The translations under genes were made by a program, and so were the position numbers. A stretch of 9,401 nucleotides of DNA, taken from Methanobacteriota archaeon. Its GTDB lineage: Archaea > Thermoplasmatota > E2 > DHVEG-1. Each line of letters begins with the position of its first letter. Within the stretch, counting starts at the first letter, position 1. The stretch covers positions 1-9,401 of the forward strand of contig CAIYYQ010000191.1 in the NCBI GenBank assembly GCA_903930505.1, read 5' to 3'. A model generated the notes under the pieces. The model was not told the origin of the DNA. It saw only the letters and a list, made by a program, of their open reading frames with translations, and searched no databases. This document shows, piece after piece, positions 1-7,960 of the stretch.

Positions 1-60
1 GAACAAACCTATCTTTTTACCAATTTATTTGGTTGTATGGAACTATCGTGTTTCCTTTGG

Positions 61-91
61 AAAAAAAACCAAACAAAAAAACAACAAAAAA
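61..91 (-). terminator. T-rich terminator after the alaS unit
   Basis: Read on the minus strand, the bases just beyond the small coiled-coil gene (stop at 103-105) form several T runs between positions 91 and 61, the usual form of archaeal intrinsic terminators. A small perfect hairpin (TTTCC at 51-55, GGAAA at 59-63) lies at its far end, and a further 7-bp inverted pair (TTTGGTT 28-34, AACCAAA 67-73) encloses it. Termination activity is inferred. Confidence 0.5.
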
Positions 92-102
92 TGGGAAAAT
101 AA

Positions 103-333
103 CTACAGAAAATCTTTATCTCCACCCACTGAAGATACAATCGTCAAATGTTCAATCTCATCAAGATTCCACCGAAATTTCTCGACCATCGCTCTCACCT
201 CAGATAGTTTTTGTGCCTCAGTCTGCAACTCATCATACACCTCAATTACCTTATGAACATCATCAAGAGTGGCAAGGACTTTCACCATATTTTTTTTCAT
301 CTCTTCAGTCTGCGTAAACATTTCCTGTTTCAT
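103..333 (-). CDS. small coiled-coil protein, unknown function
   Basis: This encodes a 76-residue, highly charged protein that I do not recognise. Almost the whole length after residue 5 looks helical, with heptad-like spacing of hydrophobic residues (stretches such as MVKVLATLDDVHKVI and LQTEAQKLSEVRAMVEKF). It ends in a short polar tail (VGGDKDFL). There is no cysteine, signal peptide or membrane segment, so it is probably a soluble cytoplasmic oligomer or an adaptor. The frame can be extended by 8 residues to an ATG at 357, but a GGAG at 342-345 sits 8 nt before the ATG at 333 and fits the later start. The gene lies 49 nt after the alaS stop on the same strand with no clear promoter between, so co-transcription with alaS is likely. 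A functional link with AlaRS is not shown. The frame and ribosome binding site support a real gene; the role is unknown. Confidence 0.7.
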   Translation of the reverse strand: MKQEMFTQTEEMKKNMVKVLATLDDVHKVIEVYDELQTEAQKLSEVRAMVEKFRWNLDEIEHLTIVSSVGGDKDFL

Positions 334-341
334 TGACTCAT

Positions 342-345
342 CTCC
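342..345 (-). promoter_or_regulatory. ribosome binding site deciding the start of the small coiled-coil gene
   Basis: GGAG on the minus strand lies 8 nt upstream of the ATG at 331-333, and lies downstream of the alternative ATG at 357. It therefore favours the shorter 76-residue product. Confidence 0.6.
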
Positions 346-382
346 ATACACCATCAAATTCCATCTATTTAGTACTACGCAC

Positions 383-3118
383 TTACCTTTTTTTCATGAA
401 CAATTCTTTTGTTAATCTCTTCGCAGTATCCAATGCCTCATCGATACACTCTTTTTTGGGTCCACCACACTGCGTCATATGCACAGATCCGCCGCCACTG
501 CCACCAAGAATCTTGCCAACCGCTGGTGCAATACGTCTCAGATCAACAGAAACATCCTCAGATGCAGCTGACACAATCTTATTCCCATCAGACACATGAA
601 CAACATACCCAGGCTCAGCAACAAGCGCCCCTGCAACCACAGTCGCATCACCAGTAATTCGAACAACGATCAGTTTTACCGTCGTACCAGAAATACCCTC
701 TGCAGATTCCCGCATTTTTTTGATATCATCAGACGAAACAGTCTTTTTCAGCTTCTGCGATCGTTTCCACTCCTCAAACAAATGTACACATGCCTCATCA
801 AGAGATTTCACACGAACTTTTCCTTCTTTTTTCTTGGTTTCCCCAAGAAACCGCTGCAATGTTTTCTCCAACTGATCAACCGAAACAGAAAACATTTTCG
901 CTGTTTTTTGTAACTCATCAGAAACCTGATGCGCACCTTCAACAACATACACAGAACCAAGAACCATGAGAATACGATCGTATAACCGCTGTTCCTCCTC
1001 TTGATATTTATCAACCATTTTTCCGGCAGTGAAAATAATACGATTCACACCATCCGAAATACGCTCTGTTTTCACAATACGAATCTTCTCGATCTCCTTG
1101 ATGTTATTCAAATGAGTACCACCACATGCCTCAACATCGATACCAGGAATATTCAACACACGGATCTCGTTTCCCGGGGGAACACCACCCTGATACAACC
1201 GGAAACCAAACAAACGCTCAGCATCATTACGAGCCATCACTTTTTTCTCAACCGCAACCTGCTTTTTCAGAAGATCATTTGACATCATTTCAATTTCTTT
1301 CTTCTGCAAATCAGAAATCGAAGCATAATGCGCAAAATCAAACCTCGCCTCAGAAACCCCAAGTTGAGAACCCGCCTGCCAGATATGCTCACCAAAAATT
1401 TTACGCAACGCACCATTCACCACATGAGTCCCCGTATGATGCTTCATAAGTGAATATCTACGATTCCAATCAATCGACCCATGAACCTTCTTACCAACGT
1501 TAACAGGACCCTTGACAAGATGAACAATGGCATCTCCTTCTTTCACCACTTGTGTAACAGAAAGCGTTCGCCCATCAACATTGAATATACCAATGTCATT
1601 TGGCTGACCACCACCGTCTGGATAAAACGCGGTGCGATCAAGAACAACTTCAGTCCCATCTGCCGTCTCATTTTTCCACAACACAACCGCATCAAACTCC
1701 CGCGTATAATGATCTTTGTAGTACAGTCGATCAGTTGCAGGAAGATCTACTCGCACCTCCTGCGTTTCCTCCTCTTTTTTCTCATGGGAATGAATCTCTG
1801 CGATCATCGAATCAAAATGATCAGGAATCTCAACAGCTTTTCCTTCCGCAACTGAAATCTTTTCAACCACATCAGGCGGCATCCCATGCGTGTCATACAA
1901 ATAAATAAAATCCTTTTGATCAAGCGTTCCTTTCTCAGCAAGAATCCTTTTCACAAGTCCTTCGCCTTTCGAAAGGGTTTCTGTGAACCGCGTCGTTTCA
2001 ATCTCTAAAACCTCATTGATTTCTTTTTTATGTTTTTTCAACGAAGGAAAATCCTTTTCCAAAAGATCAAGCTGCATATTGACGAGTTCTTCTAATGAAA
2101 CTGACAACTTCAATTGTTCAATGAACCGAAGAGAACGACGAATCATCAACCGAGCAAGATACCCTGCTTTCACATTAGAGGGAACAATACCATCCCCAAG
2201 CATAAACGCTAAACATTTCGAATGATCCGAAAGAGAATACACACTTCGTTTATCATCCGTAATATTTGCATGTTCATTCAACCAGCTAATCATCGAAGGA
2301 AACACCGTATCATACACAGTCTGAGTACCCTGGGAAATCCATGCAATCCGCTCCAAACCATACCCGGTATCCACAATATTCAACGGGTTTGGCGCATACA
2401 TTTTTCCATTGATGTTTACTTTGCCTTTTTGATCTTCGCGCATATTCATAAACACAAGAGTTGCGATTTCAAGACCACCAGCAAGAACCTCAAGACAGGG
2501 CCCAGCGTTTCCCCCACCATCCCACAACTGCTCCTTGTAAGAAATAAGTTCCCGGGGAATCCCAATACGAGTATCAAAAAACTTGTCACAATACGAAACT
2601 GTTTCTTCTTTCCAATAAATTTCATCAACATTTTTATTAAAAGCATGATGCCCCATCATCTCAAACATGGAAAGATGCCGACCGCTTTTCCCAATCTCAT
2701 CTAAATCATTCAACCTAATGCAAGGTTGAGAAATCACCAGTGGATTTGCTGGCGGTGGAACTACACCAGATGTCACATGAGGTTGAAAATCAGCAATCGA
2801 CGCAATAGTAAGATAGATATCAGATCGCCAACGAGCAATGACCGGGCATCGCTGTCCGGTTTCTGGATAATGAAGCCTTGAATGACCATGCCCTTCAAAA
2901 AACGAGAGAAAATGTTCTCGCACTTCTGAAAGAGAAAACGGATGCTCCCCAAACGGATTATCTATAAAACTAAACGGCACGCAGGGTTGATCACCACAAA
3001 TGGTTGCTTTTGGATTTAACGTCCAAAAATATGCTCCGCAAGAAGCGCATTTTTTCCGGATGAAGTGATTATCATGAAAGAATCCGAGGTCACATTCTTT
3101 TTTGAGGAAGGAAGTCAT
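383..3118 (-). CDS. alaS: alanyl-tRNA synthetase, archaeal type
   Basis: This 911-residue class II synthetase charges tRNA-Ala with alanine in the cytoplasm and edits mischarged Ser/Gly. The first 60 residues are the cysteine-containing extension typical of archaeal AlaRS (C24, C27, C41, C46). The catalytic core follows: motif 1 around PVIARWRSDIYLTIASIADF (92-111), motif 2 around RHLSMFEMMGHHAFN (147-161), the glycine-rich WDGGGNAGP (199-207) and motif 3 DTGYGLERIAW (250-260). The editing domain has the zinc-type signature H561-x3-H565 (HTGTH) and C665-x3-H669 (CGGTH). The end (about 800-911) is the C-Ala/DHHA1-type domain with the glycine-rich run KILGGSGGG. The full set of motifs and the length indicate an intact enzyme. 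The motif 1 approach (RLHYPETGQRCPVIARW) seems several residues longer than the compact RYPVVARW form I remember from other archaea. The ATG start gives the expected archaeal N-terminus. A TATA box about 35 nt upstream implies a short leader. It heads a probable two-gene unit with the small coiled-coil gene. Confidence 0.98.
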   Translation of the reverse strand: MTSFLKKECDLGFFHDNHFIRKKCASCGAYFWTLNPKATICGDQPCVPFSFIDNPFGEHPFSLSEVREHFLSFFEGHGHSRLHYPETGQRCPVIARWRSDIYLTIASIADFQPHVTSGVVPPPANPLVISQPCIRLNDLDEIGKSGRHLSMFEMMGHHAFNKNVDEIYWKEETVSYCDKFFDTRIGIPRELISYKEQLWDGGGNAGPCLEVLAGGLEIATLVFMNMREDQKGKVNINGKMYAPNPLNIVDTGYGLERIAWISQGTQTVYDTVFPSMISWLNEHANITDDKRSVYSLSDHSKCLAFMLGDGIVPSNVKAGYLARLMIRRSLRFIEQLKLSVSLEELVNMQLDLLEKDFPSLKKHKKEINEVLEIETTRFTETLSKGEGLVKRILAEKGTLDQKDFIYLYDTHGMPPDVVEKISVAEGKAVEIPDHFDSMIAEIHSHEKKEEETQEVRVDLPATDRLYYKDHYTREFDAVVLWKNETADGTEVVLDRTAFYPDGGGQPNDIGIFNVDGRTLSVTQVVKEGDAIVHLVKGPVNVGKKVHGSIDWNRRYSLMKHHTGTHVVNGALRKIFGEHIWQAGSQLGVSEARFDFAHYASISDLQKKEIEMMSNDLLKKQVAVEKKVMARNDAERLFGFRLYQGGVPPGNEIRVLNIPGIDVEACGGTHLNNIKEIEKIRIVKTERISDGVNRIIFTAGKMVDKYQEEEQRLYDRILMVLGSVYVVEGAHQVSDELQKTAKMFSVSVDQLEKTLQRFLGETKKKEGKVRVKSLDEACVHLFEEWKRSQKLKKTVSSDDIKKMRESAEGISGTTVKLIVVRITGDATVVAGALVAEPGYVVHVSDGNKIVSAASEDVSVDLRRIAPAVGKILGGSGGGSVHMTQCGGPKKECIDEALDTAKRLTKELFMKKR

Positions 3119-3150
3119 AGTTACTCTCGTCGGTCTGGAATGGAAATAGG

Positions 3151-3165
3151 GTATAAAGTTTTATC
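3151..3165 (-). promoter_or_regulatory. BRE/TATA box of alaS
   Basis: On the minus strand the sequence GATAAAACTTTATAC resembles an archaeal BRE plus TATA box. A transcription start about 26 nt downstream would fall near 3129, roughly 10 nt before the alaS ATG, matching a short-leader mRNA. The position is inferred from spacing alone. Confidence 0.5.
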
Positions 3166-3218
3166 TTTTTCCGAACATGAACAATCAAGGAAAACGTTTT
3201 TATCACCATTTGATGATA

Positions 3219-3236
3219 ACCATATAGACAATATAA
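3219..3236 (+). promoter_or_regulatory. TATA-like promoter of the HTH/zinc-finger unit
   Basis: AACCATATAGACAATATA contains two overlapping TATA-like elements (3222-3227 and 3230-3236). Either would place the transcription start at about 3250-3262, close to the ATG at 3270. The alaS promoter lies back to back about 60 bp away, so the regulator could influence both directions. That is speculation based on arrangement only. Confidence 0.4.
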
Positions 3237-3269
3237 GAATGATTAACTATTTTGCATAAGAGATATCAT

Positions 3270-3977
3270 ATGAACGTCAAAAATACACTCGCAGAAAAAA
3301 TCGCAGGAGAAATCACCCTCAGCCCAAAACCAGGGCAAACAATCCGGAAATGGCGAGAGATTTTCAATTTGACTCAAACCGATCTTTCTCAACACCTCAA
3401 AGTGAGCCCCAGCGTCATCTGTGATTATGAATCAGGCAGACGAAAATCTCCAGGTATACAGATCCTTAAAAAAATCATCGAAGCACTTATTGAGATTGAT
3501 GAACAGAAAAATGATGGGATGACGATGCGTAGGTACCAGTCCTTTGCAAAAAACGATGAAGGCATCCTTGATATTATGGAATACCCCTATGGAATCCCTA
3601 CCTTGAAATTCATAGAAGAAATCCATGGGACGATACTAACATCACCAAACGCCGCAAACCTTGATAAAGACATCCATGGGTTTACGATTATTGATAGCAT
3701 AAAAACAATTTCTACCCTGAACGCAACAAACTACGTTCACTTGTATGGATGGAGCACAGATCGGGCATTAATTTTCGTTGGTGTACGATTCGGACGAAGC
3801 CCGATGATTGCAATTCGTATTCACCCCGTGAAACCCTCAATTGTCGTATATCATAAACCAACAGATGTCGACCCTTTGGCAGTAAAACTTGCAGAACGAG
3901 AGAAAATACCACTTGTCGTGACCACTCTTTCATTGCCAATCCTTCGAAAAAAACTTATACAAATGAACGAGGAATAA
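3270..3977 (+). CDS. XRE-family HTH transcriptional regulator (archaeal COG1709-like)
   Basis: This encodes a 235-residue predicted DNA-binding regulator. Residues 22-75 form a Cro/C1-type helix-turn-helix: TIRKWREIFNLTQTDLSQHL, then recognition helix SPSVICDYESGRR and the closing PGIQILKKIIEAL. After a short linker, residues about 105-230 form a separate alpha/beta domain with the stretches GFTIIDSIKTI, LYGWSTDRALIFVGV, GRSPMIAIRIHPVKPSIVVYH, DPLAVKLAEREKIPLVVTT. I associate this N-HTH plus C-domain layout with an archaeal regulator family (COG1709), from memory. The C-domain may sense a ligand, but no ligand is known to me. The frame could begin at a TTG at 3252 (six more residues), but ATG 3270 is the better codon and keeps a short leader. 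The next gene starts 2 nt after the stop, so the two are almost certainly co-transcribed. The regulatory target cannot be read from the sequence. Confidence 0.88.
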   Translation: MNVKNTLAEKIAGEITLSPKPGQTIRKWREIFNLTQTDLSQHLKVSPSVICDYESGRRKSPGIQILKKIIEALIEIDEQKNDGMTMRRYQSFAKNDEGILDIMEYPYGIPTLKFIEEIHGTILTSPNAANLDKDIHGFTIIDSIKTISTLNATNYVHLYGWSTDRALIFVGVRFGRSPMIAIRIHPVKPSIVVYHKPTDVDPLAVKLAEREKIPLVVTTLSLPILRKKLIQMNEE

Positions 3978-3979
3978 AC

Positions 3980-4153
3980 ATGAACGATATTGTTGGTCTC
4001 TGTAGTATCTGCGGAAAACCTGGTCCGCTCATGACCTGTATGCTCTGCGGAAGTCTTACCTGCGACGAGTGTTTTGATACCTTCAATCATGTTTGCAAGG
4101 AATGCTCTCGAGAAAATCAAAAAAGACCTCATGGCGTATATTCAGATTCCTAA
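3980..4153 (+). CDS. small eight-cysteine zinc-finger protein
   Basis: This 57-residue protein has four CxxC pairs: C8/C11, C20/C23, C28/C31 and C39/C42, spaced CX2C-X8-CX2C-X4-CX2C-X7-CX2C. This is enough to bind two zinc ions. The order suggests a cross-brace fold (pairs 1+3 and 2+4) as in RING/B-box/HIT-like fingers, but a pair of tandem ribbons is also possible. The core reads CSICGKPGPLMTCMLCG and CDECFDTFNHVCKEC, followed by a short basic and polar tail (RENQKRPHG). A GAGG at 3969-3972 lies 7 nt before the ATG, inside the last codons of the HTH gene, and only 2 nt separate the two genes, so they are translated from one message. A role as partner or accessory of the regulator, in protein-protein or nucleic-acid contact, is inference. 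The regular cysteine spacing and good ribosome binding site make this a real gene despite its size. Confidence 0.82.
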   Translation: MNDIVGLCSICGKPGPLMTCMLCGSLTCDECFDTFNHVCKECSRENQKRPHGVYSDS

Positions 4154-4180
4154 CTAACAAAGGGAAAAAAACATCTATAG

Positions 4181-4192
4181 AAACCTTTAAAA
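4181..4192 (+). promoter_or_regulatory. BRE/TATA-like promoter of the small membrane protein gene
   Basis: AAACCTTTAAAA fits an archaeal BRE followed by a TATA box. A start about 26 nt downstream would be near 4213, about 16 nt before the ATG at 4229. This supports 4229, and not the TTG at 4299, as the natural translation start. A second AT-rich element (ATAATATATTT, 4204-4214) is closer and less well spaced. Confidence 0.45.
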
Positions 4193-4228
4193 TCCATCAT
4201 ATCATAATATATTTGCTGAAAAATTATT

Positions 4229-4298
4229 ATGACCGAGAAAAGAATCAACAAAAAAAAAAACAATCGAATATCGCTATCTCATTCAACTTAAAATCAGC
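4229..4298 (+). other. probable true 5' end of the membrane protein gene, out of frame by an A11 run
   Basis: ATG at 4229 starts MTEKRINKKK and then runs through eleven A residues (4250-4260). As written, this frame continues to a TAA at 4289, giving a 19-residue peptide. With one A fewer, the same ATG reads MTEKRINKKKTIEYRYLIQL and runs straight into the downstream frame, giving a 149-residue protein with a basic cytoplasmic tail followed by the first membrane helix. That fits a natural inner-membrane protein far better than a TTG start in the middle of the helix. Causes could be a sequencing or assembly error, a real inactivating or phase-variable mutation, or slippage during transcription or translation. 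Confidence 0.65.
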
Positions 4299-4679
4299 TT
4301 GTTATTAGTCATCCTTTACTGCGCCTGGACTGCTTTTGTTGCATTTAGCATCTACTATCTTAACATGGGATATCGCTGGTCAGTTCTTTCCATTGACGAA
4401 TGGATGTACATTGGTTGCTTCATGATCGGATTCTTCATTGTAATAGAACTATTACTTTATTTTAACTATTTATCCCAGAAAAAAACAACCATATGGGACG
4501 AGGAGAAAATATCAACGCAGTTCTTCAAAGGAAAACAACTGTACGTATACACCTACCCGCTTCATGCAAAAGGCGGAATATTTAGTAAAACCTACATACC
4601 ACTTTCCGATCATATGGTATTACAGATTCGAACACAAATGATCCCTGCAGAACAAATGTGGCTGAAGAAAAAAGAATAA
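4299..4679 (+). CDS. small two-helix membrane protein (5' end frameshifted)
   Basis: I do not recognise the family. The uninterrupted frame (126 residues from a TTG) shows two hydrophobic segments. The first spans about residues 1-22 (LLVILYCAWTAFVAFSIYYL) and is cut short by the forced TTG start. The second is at about 35-57 (WMYIGCFMIGFFIVIELLLY). About 65 mostly polar residues follow (LSQKKTTIWDEEKISTQFF onward, ending WLKKKE). The short loop between the helices suggests a hairpin with both termini on the same side, probably the cytoplasm, given the basic residues flanking the helices. Restoring frame at the A11 tract adds 23 residues, a lysine/arginine-rich start and the missing beginning of helix 1. 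No ribosome binding site precedes the TTG. The gene stands alone, with its own promoter-like sequence, and converges on top6A. Its function is unknown. Confidence 0.6.
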   Translation: MLLVILYCAWTAFVAFSIYYLNMGYRWSVLSIDEWMYIGCFMIGFFIVIELLLYFNYLSQKKTTIWDEEKISTQFFKGKQLYVYTYPLHAKGGIFSKTYIPLSDHMVLQIRTQMIPAEQMWLKKKE

Positions 4680-4681
4680 TA

Positions 4682-4702
4682 AAAAAAATATCTTATTTTT
4701 TT
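4682..4702. terminator. bidirectional terminator between the membrane protein gene and top6A
   Basis: AAAAAAATA (4682-4690), loop TCT, TATTTTTTT (4694-4702) form a perfect 9-bp inverted repeat ending in a T run on either strand. It begins 2 nt after the stop of the plus-strand gene and overlaps the last codons of top6A on the minus strand, so it can end both convergent transcripts. Confidence 0.65.
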
Positions 4703-5814
4703 AATACCCCAAGCTCAGCAAGTTTCTCAGGTAAATACGTATCAGTCACATAATCAAGCCCGTATTTCGCAAGAGCCTGCTGCTCAGATTTCTTCCCAGT
4801 TGACAACTGAAGTTTTATCTCATTTTTCCAGAATTGATCCTGAAACCTGGGGTCATCAAGCTCGCTTTTCAACGCATGAACATCCTCATCCGTAAGCGTA
4901 TCCGTTGGAAGCTTGTAATTCTCAATATCAGACGGCGTCACCCCAAGATACTGCGCAGAAGGAGTTGCAAGATACTCAGAGATATGCGCGGTTTTAATCG
5001 CACCATACGACACACTCGCAAAAATCCGAAAACTCCAAGGATCACAATCAGTAAACACGAGCACCGGCAGTTTTTTTTCCTCACTCAACCGTTTAATAAA
5101 CCTGCGAGTAGACCGCGCCGGCTGACCCTTCAGATGCACAAGAACCGCATTATAATCCGTATCAAAACCATTCTCAACAAGCCGATCAAACATACCACCA
5201 GTCTCAATCGCAACAATAAAATCAGCATCAATAGATTTAAACGTAATCTTCTCAGGCTCCACATTATACGGAATCGAATACCCGGAATCACCAACATCAT
5301 CCTGACAATGGATTTTTTTCTTCGTACCGTTCCGCGTCATCTCCTCAATCGTAATGTTACCAATCACCCGTGCACCATCTTCCTCAGGACGAAGCTTGAA
5401 ATCCTCCCGCATACACCCGGTGATAACCTCAAGATCCTCAGCCAACATATCAGATTCATTCTGCGAACTAAATTTAGCAAGATTCCACCCCTCAGAAATA
5501 TAATACATTTCTCTTAACGTCGACGACTTACGCACCTTAATCATCTCTTTAATGAAATCAACGACATACATCGTCCTTAGCAACATATACGCCCCATCAA
5601 GAGATTTCGCAGACCGCTCACTCATCCCTTTCCCATATTTCCACACACTCAATTTATCATCAAACTGAATATTTGCTTTCGTACGCGTCGAAAGTTTCAA
5701 AGAAGGAATCTTTGCATTCATTAAATCCTCATACACTGAAAGCGCTATCGCATCAATCTTCGGCAACACCTCAGGTCGACACATAGCAGGAGTTTTCTTC
5801 GATGAACCCGCCAT
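4693..5814 (-). CDS. top6A: DNA topoisomerase VI subunit A
   Basis: This 373-residue subunit (Spo11 relative) makes the double-strand break of the type IIB topoisomerase. With Top6B it forms an A2B2 enzyme that relaxes supercoils and separates linked chromosomes using ATP. The winged-helix (CAP-like) domain holds the catalytic tyrosine in [11 protein letters not shown] (100-110). Y105, the second of the YY pair, is the more likely nucleophile, covalently joined to the 5' DNA end. The Toprim domain carries the metal-binding acidic residues: E204 in VAIETGG and D256/D258 in FTDCDPW. Cysteine sits between the two aspartates, where I would expect glycine or alanine, which should not affect the metal site. 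Length and motifs fit a complete protein. The ATG is 3 nt after the top6B stop, with a strong ribosome binding site inside the end of top6B, so the two subunits are made from one message. The gene ends in the shared terminator with the convergent membrane protein gene. Confidence 0.97.
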   Translation of the reverse strand: MAGSSKKTPAMCRPEVLPKIDAIALSVYEDLMNAKIPSLKLSTRTKANIQFDDKLSVWKYGKGMSERSAKSLDGAYMLLRTMYVVDFIKEMIKVRKSSTLREMYYISEGWNLAKFSSQNESDMLAEDLEVITGCMREDFKLRPEEDGARVIGNITIEEMTRNGTKKKIHCQDDVGDSGYSIPYNVEPEKITFKSIDADFIVAIETGGMFDRLVENGFDTDYNAVLVHLKGQPARSTRRFIKRLSEEKKLPVLVFTDCDPWSFRIFASVSYGAIKTAHISEYLATPSAQYLGVTPSDIENYKLPTDTLTDEDVHALKSELDDPRFQDQFWKNEIKLQLSTGKKSEQQALAKYGLDYVTDTYLPEKLAELGVLKK

Positions 5815-5817
5815 AAC

Positions 5818-7755
5818 TTAATCACCTTCCCATTTATCCGCACCAATCACATACGCAGGGTTAATATGTTCCACATACAAATCATTCTCATCAAAATCAC
5901 CCTTGCTTAAACCTGCAAGCTCAAACGAAATATCCACCTTTTTTGCAGATGCAAGTCCATCTACATTCCATTTGATATACTGCGGCGTAATCTTCACGGG
6001 TTTAGGTGAAACAGTTCCAACCACAGCATCCAGCGGAATCAACGCATATAAATTAAATTTCTGTGGTTTTGGCTTGTAATTCACAATCATAATAGTACTC
6101 TTTGTAATCCACCGACCCCCCTGCTGCTGCGCGGAATCATCAAACAATTTCTTCTGTTCAATACCTTTCCCAGAAACTTTTTCATATTCAACCAGATCCT
6201 CAATCCACACAACATCCATGATGCTTGTGATCACCTTATCCAAAGGCGGTTCCGGCCGACCAAGCATATGCGCAGATTTCTTAGCGATCTCCGGCAGAAT
6301 CTTTGTTATCAACTCAAACTTCTCACGCGTCTTCACCCGCTTCACTTTCTTATTAATATGAAATTGGACCTTACGCGCACACTCTCGAAATGCAAGAACA
6401 ACCTCAGTTTCAATCTCAGGGATATCTGCGATCGCCTCCTTACTCTCAGAAGTAAAAGGAATCTGCGTTGAGGCAACATGCACAAGGAAAATCGCAGGAC
6501 CCGATGGAATACCTTTGCCATTTGGCTGATCAAAACCATACCGCCGCCAGTCCATCGACCCAAGTGCAGTAGTAGACTGACAATCACCCTGCTGATACAA
6601 TAGCGGGACACGATTTGCAAATCGTAAAATAGTCACCGGTTTATCTTTCGGTAAACTTCCACCGTACACAATACCAACCTCAACCTGAAACGGATTTCCA
6701 GAATACACAGAAGCAGGTCGTGTTGCTGTAATAATAAACTCAGGTGAAATCTCCTGCGTCTCACTTTTCAAACTCCGCTTAATCAATGTTTCCCCAATCG
6801 GTGACAAACACTCTGTCGATGGCGACATAATTTTAACTTTTTTGAATGCTTTATGCAACGCCATGAACTGATCCCGAGTCATATCCTTGGGGTCCATATT
6901 TCTATCAAGCTGAGCCTCATCGCATACAGAATCTGTGGTGCGATCACCCATGCTGCTGAACTCGTTTTTCAAAAACGAGGATAATTTCCGACTGTTTGTG
7001 TTTTTCGCAAGTTTAAGCAACGTGCCTAACTCAACACCATACGGATGAGGTTTTACCTCAACAGCCATCTTTGGTAACTGATCAGAAGTACATTCAAACA
7101 CATGCAATGTACCATCCATTTCCTTGAAGGTGATACGGGCGTGCGGGTTGACAATCGAGGTACTTTTCAGGTAATCGTAGACAAAACGTTTCCCTCGTTT
7201 GTAATCTGCAAGGATGCTGACTTCGATTCGTGTTCCAGATGATTTCTCCCAATGCATGATATCTTGACTGATGACTTCCCCTCGGTTTTTGTTGGTATCA
7301 ATTGCAAGTTCAACAACAACAGCAGGGAGATCTTGTTGAATTTTTGAAATGATCTTCGCATGTTTTCCTGTAGTGAGTTGACCATAAAGAACCACGGCAG
7401 AAATCCCGATCCCTTGTTGACCACGGGTTTGTCGTATCGAATGAAATCGAGACCCATAGAGGAGTCGTGCGAACACATGAGGAAGTTGTTGTTTGACAAT
7501 ACCGGGACCGTTATCTTCGATGATAATTGTGCATTCTTCTTCCTCGGCATGGTTTCGGATTTCCACGTAGATGTCCGGGAGAATTCCTGCGTCTTCACAG
7601 GCATCTAAGGCGTTATCAACTCCTTCTTTTACACTGGTCACCAATGCACGTGTTGCATTGCCGAAACCAAGGATATGTTTATTGCGTTCGAAGAATTCCG
7701 CTACGGATATTTCTTGCTGCTTTTTGGCGAGTTCATATGCTATTGCTTCAGTCAA
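5818..7755 (-). CDS. top6B: DNA topoisomerase VI subunit B
   Basis: This 645-residue GHKL ATPase subunit dimerises on ATP binding and drives strand passage by subunit A. The Bergerat fold shows the N box EGVDNALD (catalytic E44, Mg-binding N48), the G1 box DNGPGI (81-86) and the G2 box RGQQGIG (111-117). A helix-two-turn-helix and the transducer follow, with the conserved [10 protein letters not shown] (378-387) and NGKGIPSGP, whose K414 should be the switch lysine that contacts the ATP gamma-phosphate. From about 545 to the end is an additional beta-rich domain. A similar C-terminal Ig-like domain is known in Methanosarcina Top6B and absent from the shorter Sulfolobus protein. Translation must start at TTG 7755: an in-frame TAA lies two codons upstream, the N-terminus ([20 protein letters not shown]) is typical, and GAGGG is 7 nt before. 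The first 900 bp or so have balanced G/C, unlike the strongly G-biased coding strand of the rest. First gene of the top6B-top6A operon. Confidence 0.97.
   Translation of the reverse strand: MTEAIAYELAKKQQEISVAEFFERNKHILGFGNATRALVTSVKEGVDNALDACEDAGILPDIYVEIRNHAEEEECTIIIEDNGPGIVKQQLPHVFARLLYGSRFHSIRQTRGQQGIGISAVVLYGQLTTGKHAKIISKIQQDLPAVVVELAIDTNKNRGEVISQDIMHWEKSSGTRIEVSILADYKRGKRFVYDYLKSTSIVNPHARITFKEMDGTLHVFECTSDQLPKMAVEVKPHPYGVELGTLLKLAKNTNSRKLSSFLKNEFSSMGDRTTDSVCDEAQLDRNMDPKDMTRDQFMALHKAFKKVKIMSPSTECLSPIGETLIKRSLKSETQEISPEFIITATRPASVYSGNPFQVEVGIVYGGSLPKDKPVTILRFANRVPLLYQQGDCQSTTALGSMDWRRYGFDQPNGKGIPSGPAIFLVHVASTQIPFTSESKEAIADIPEIETEVVLAFRECARKVQFHINKKVKRVKTREKFELITKILPEIAKKSAHMLGRPEPPLDKVITSIMDVVWIEDLVEYEKVSGKGIEQKKLFDDSAQQQGGRWITKSTIMIVNYKPKPQKFNLYALIPLDAVVGTVSPKPVKITPQYIKWNVDGLASAKKVDISFELAGLSKGDFDENDLYVEHINPAYVIGADKWEGD
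5821..5827 (-). promoter_or_regulatory. strong ribosome binding site of top6A within top6B
   Basis: AGGTGAT on the minus strand, 6 nt before the top6A ATG, matches the archaeal 16S 3' end (ATCACCT). It overlaps the last codons of top6B, which supports coupled translation and balanced subunit amounts. Confidence 0.75.
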
Positions 7756-7762
7756 ATTTTAT

Positions 7763-7767
7763 CCCTC
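7763..7767 (-). promoter_or_regulatory. ribosome binding site for the TTG start of top6B
   Basis: GAGGG on the minus strand with a 7-nt spacer precedes TTG at 7755-7753. An in-frame TAA lies between the two, so no longer form is possible. Confidence 0.7.
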
Positions 7768-7810
7768 TGTTTAGGATAATTATGCATCCGTTACTGTAAT
7801 CCAGATACTC

Positions 7811-7820
7811 ATTATAAAAT
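7811..7820 (-). promoter_or_regulatory. TATA-like promoter of the top6B-top6A operon
   Basis: ATTTTATAAT on the minus strand, about 60 nt upstream of the TTG. Transcription would begin near 7790 and give a leader of about 35 nt that contains the GAGGG site. Chosen by motif and spacing only. Confidence 0.4.
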
Positions 7821-7873
7821 TATTGGATACAGAAATAAATATTGGAAGGCAAACGACAAAAAAATCAATAAAG

Positions 7874-7889
7874 AAAAACCGTATAAAAA
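7874..7889 (+). promoter_or_regulatory. BRE/TATA box of the alcohol dehydrogenase gene
   Basis: AAAAACCGTATAAAAA is a good archaeal BRE plus TATA match. It predicts a start near 7908 and a leader of about 53 nt. A second candidate, TTTAAAT at 7916-7922, would give a leader of about 16 nt that still contains the GAGGGAG ribosome binding site (7949-7955). The sequence does not decide between them. The 205-bp gap from top6B (7756-7960) holds only these two divergent promoters. Confidence 0.45.
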
Positions 7890-7960
7890 CAGGTTTCAGG
7901 AAGTAATTCATAATGTTTAAATGACCTGATTTCATCAATGGTACCAACGAGGGAGAAACA

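Noticed and set aside
33..317. A 94-codon plus-strand frame at the left edge
   Set aside because: It overlaps the small minus-strand coiled-coil gene. That gene has a ribosome binding site and a coherent helical pattern, while this frame begins in the T-rich terminator region and looks random.
2222..2704. A 160-codon open frame on the plus strand
   Set aside because: It lies antisense to the catalytic core of alaS. The codon content is that of a shadow frame and no ribosome binding site is evident.
3119..3269. Possible tRNA or other RNA gene in the alaS/HTH gap
   Set aside because: No cloverleaf arms or T-loop-like GTTCRANNC were found. The region is explained by two divergent promoters.
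4093..4308. A 71-codon plus-strand frame between the zinc-finger and membrane protein genes
   Set aside because: It overlaps both genes, spans the promoter-like region, and its product (poly-K, I, N) looks like translated AT-rich spacer.
4834..5517. A 227-codon open frame on the plus strand
   Set aside because: It is fully antisense to top6A, whose motifs are unmistakable. Its product is rich in R, I, N and H with no recognisable domain, as expected of a shadow frame.
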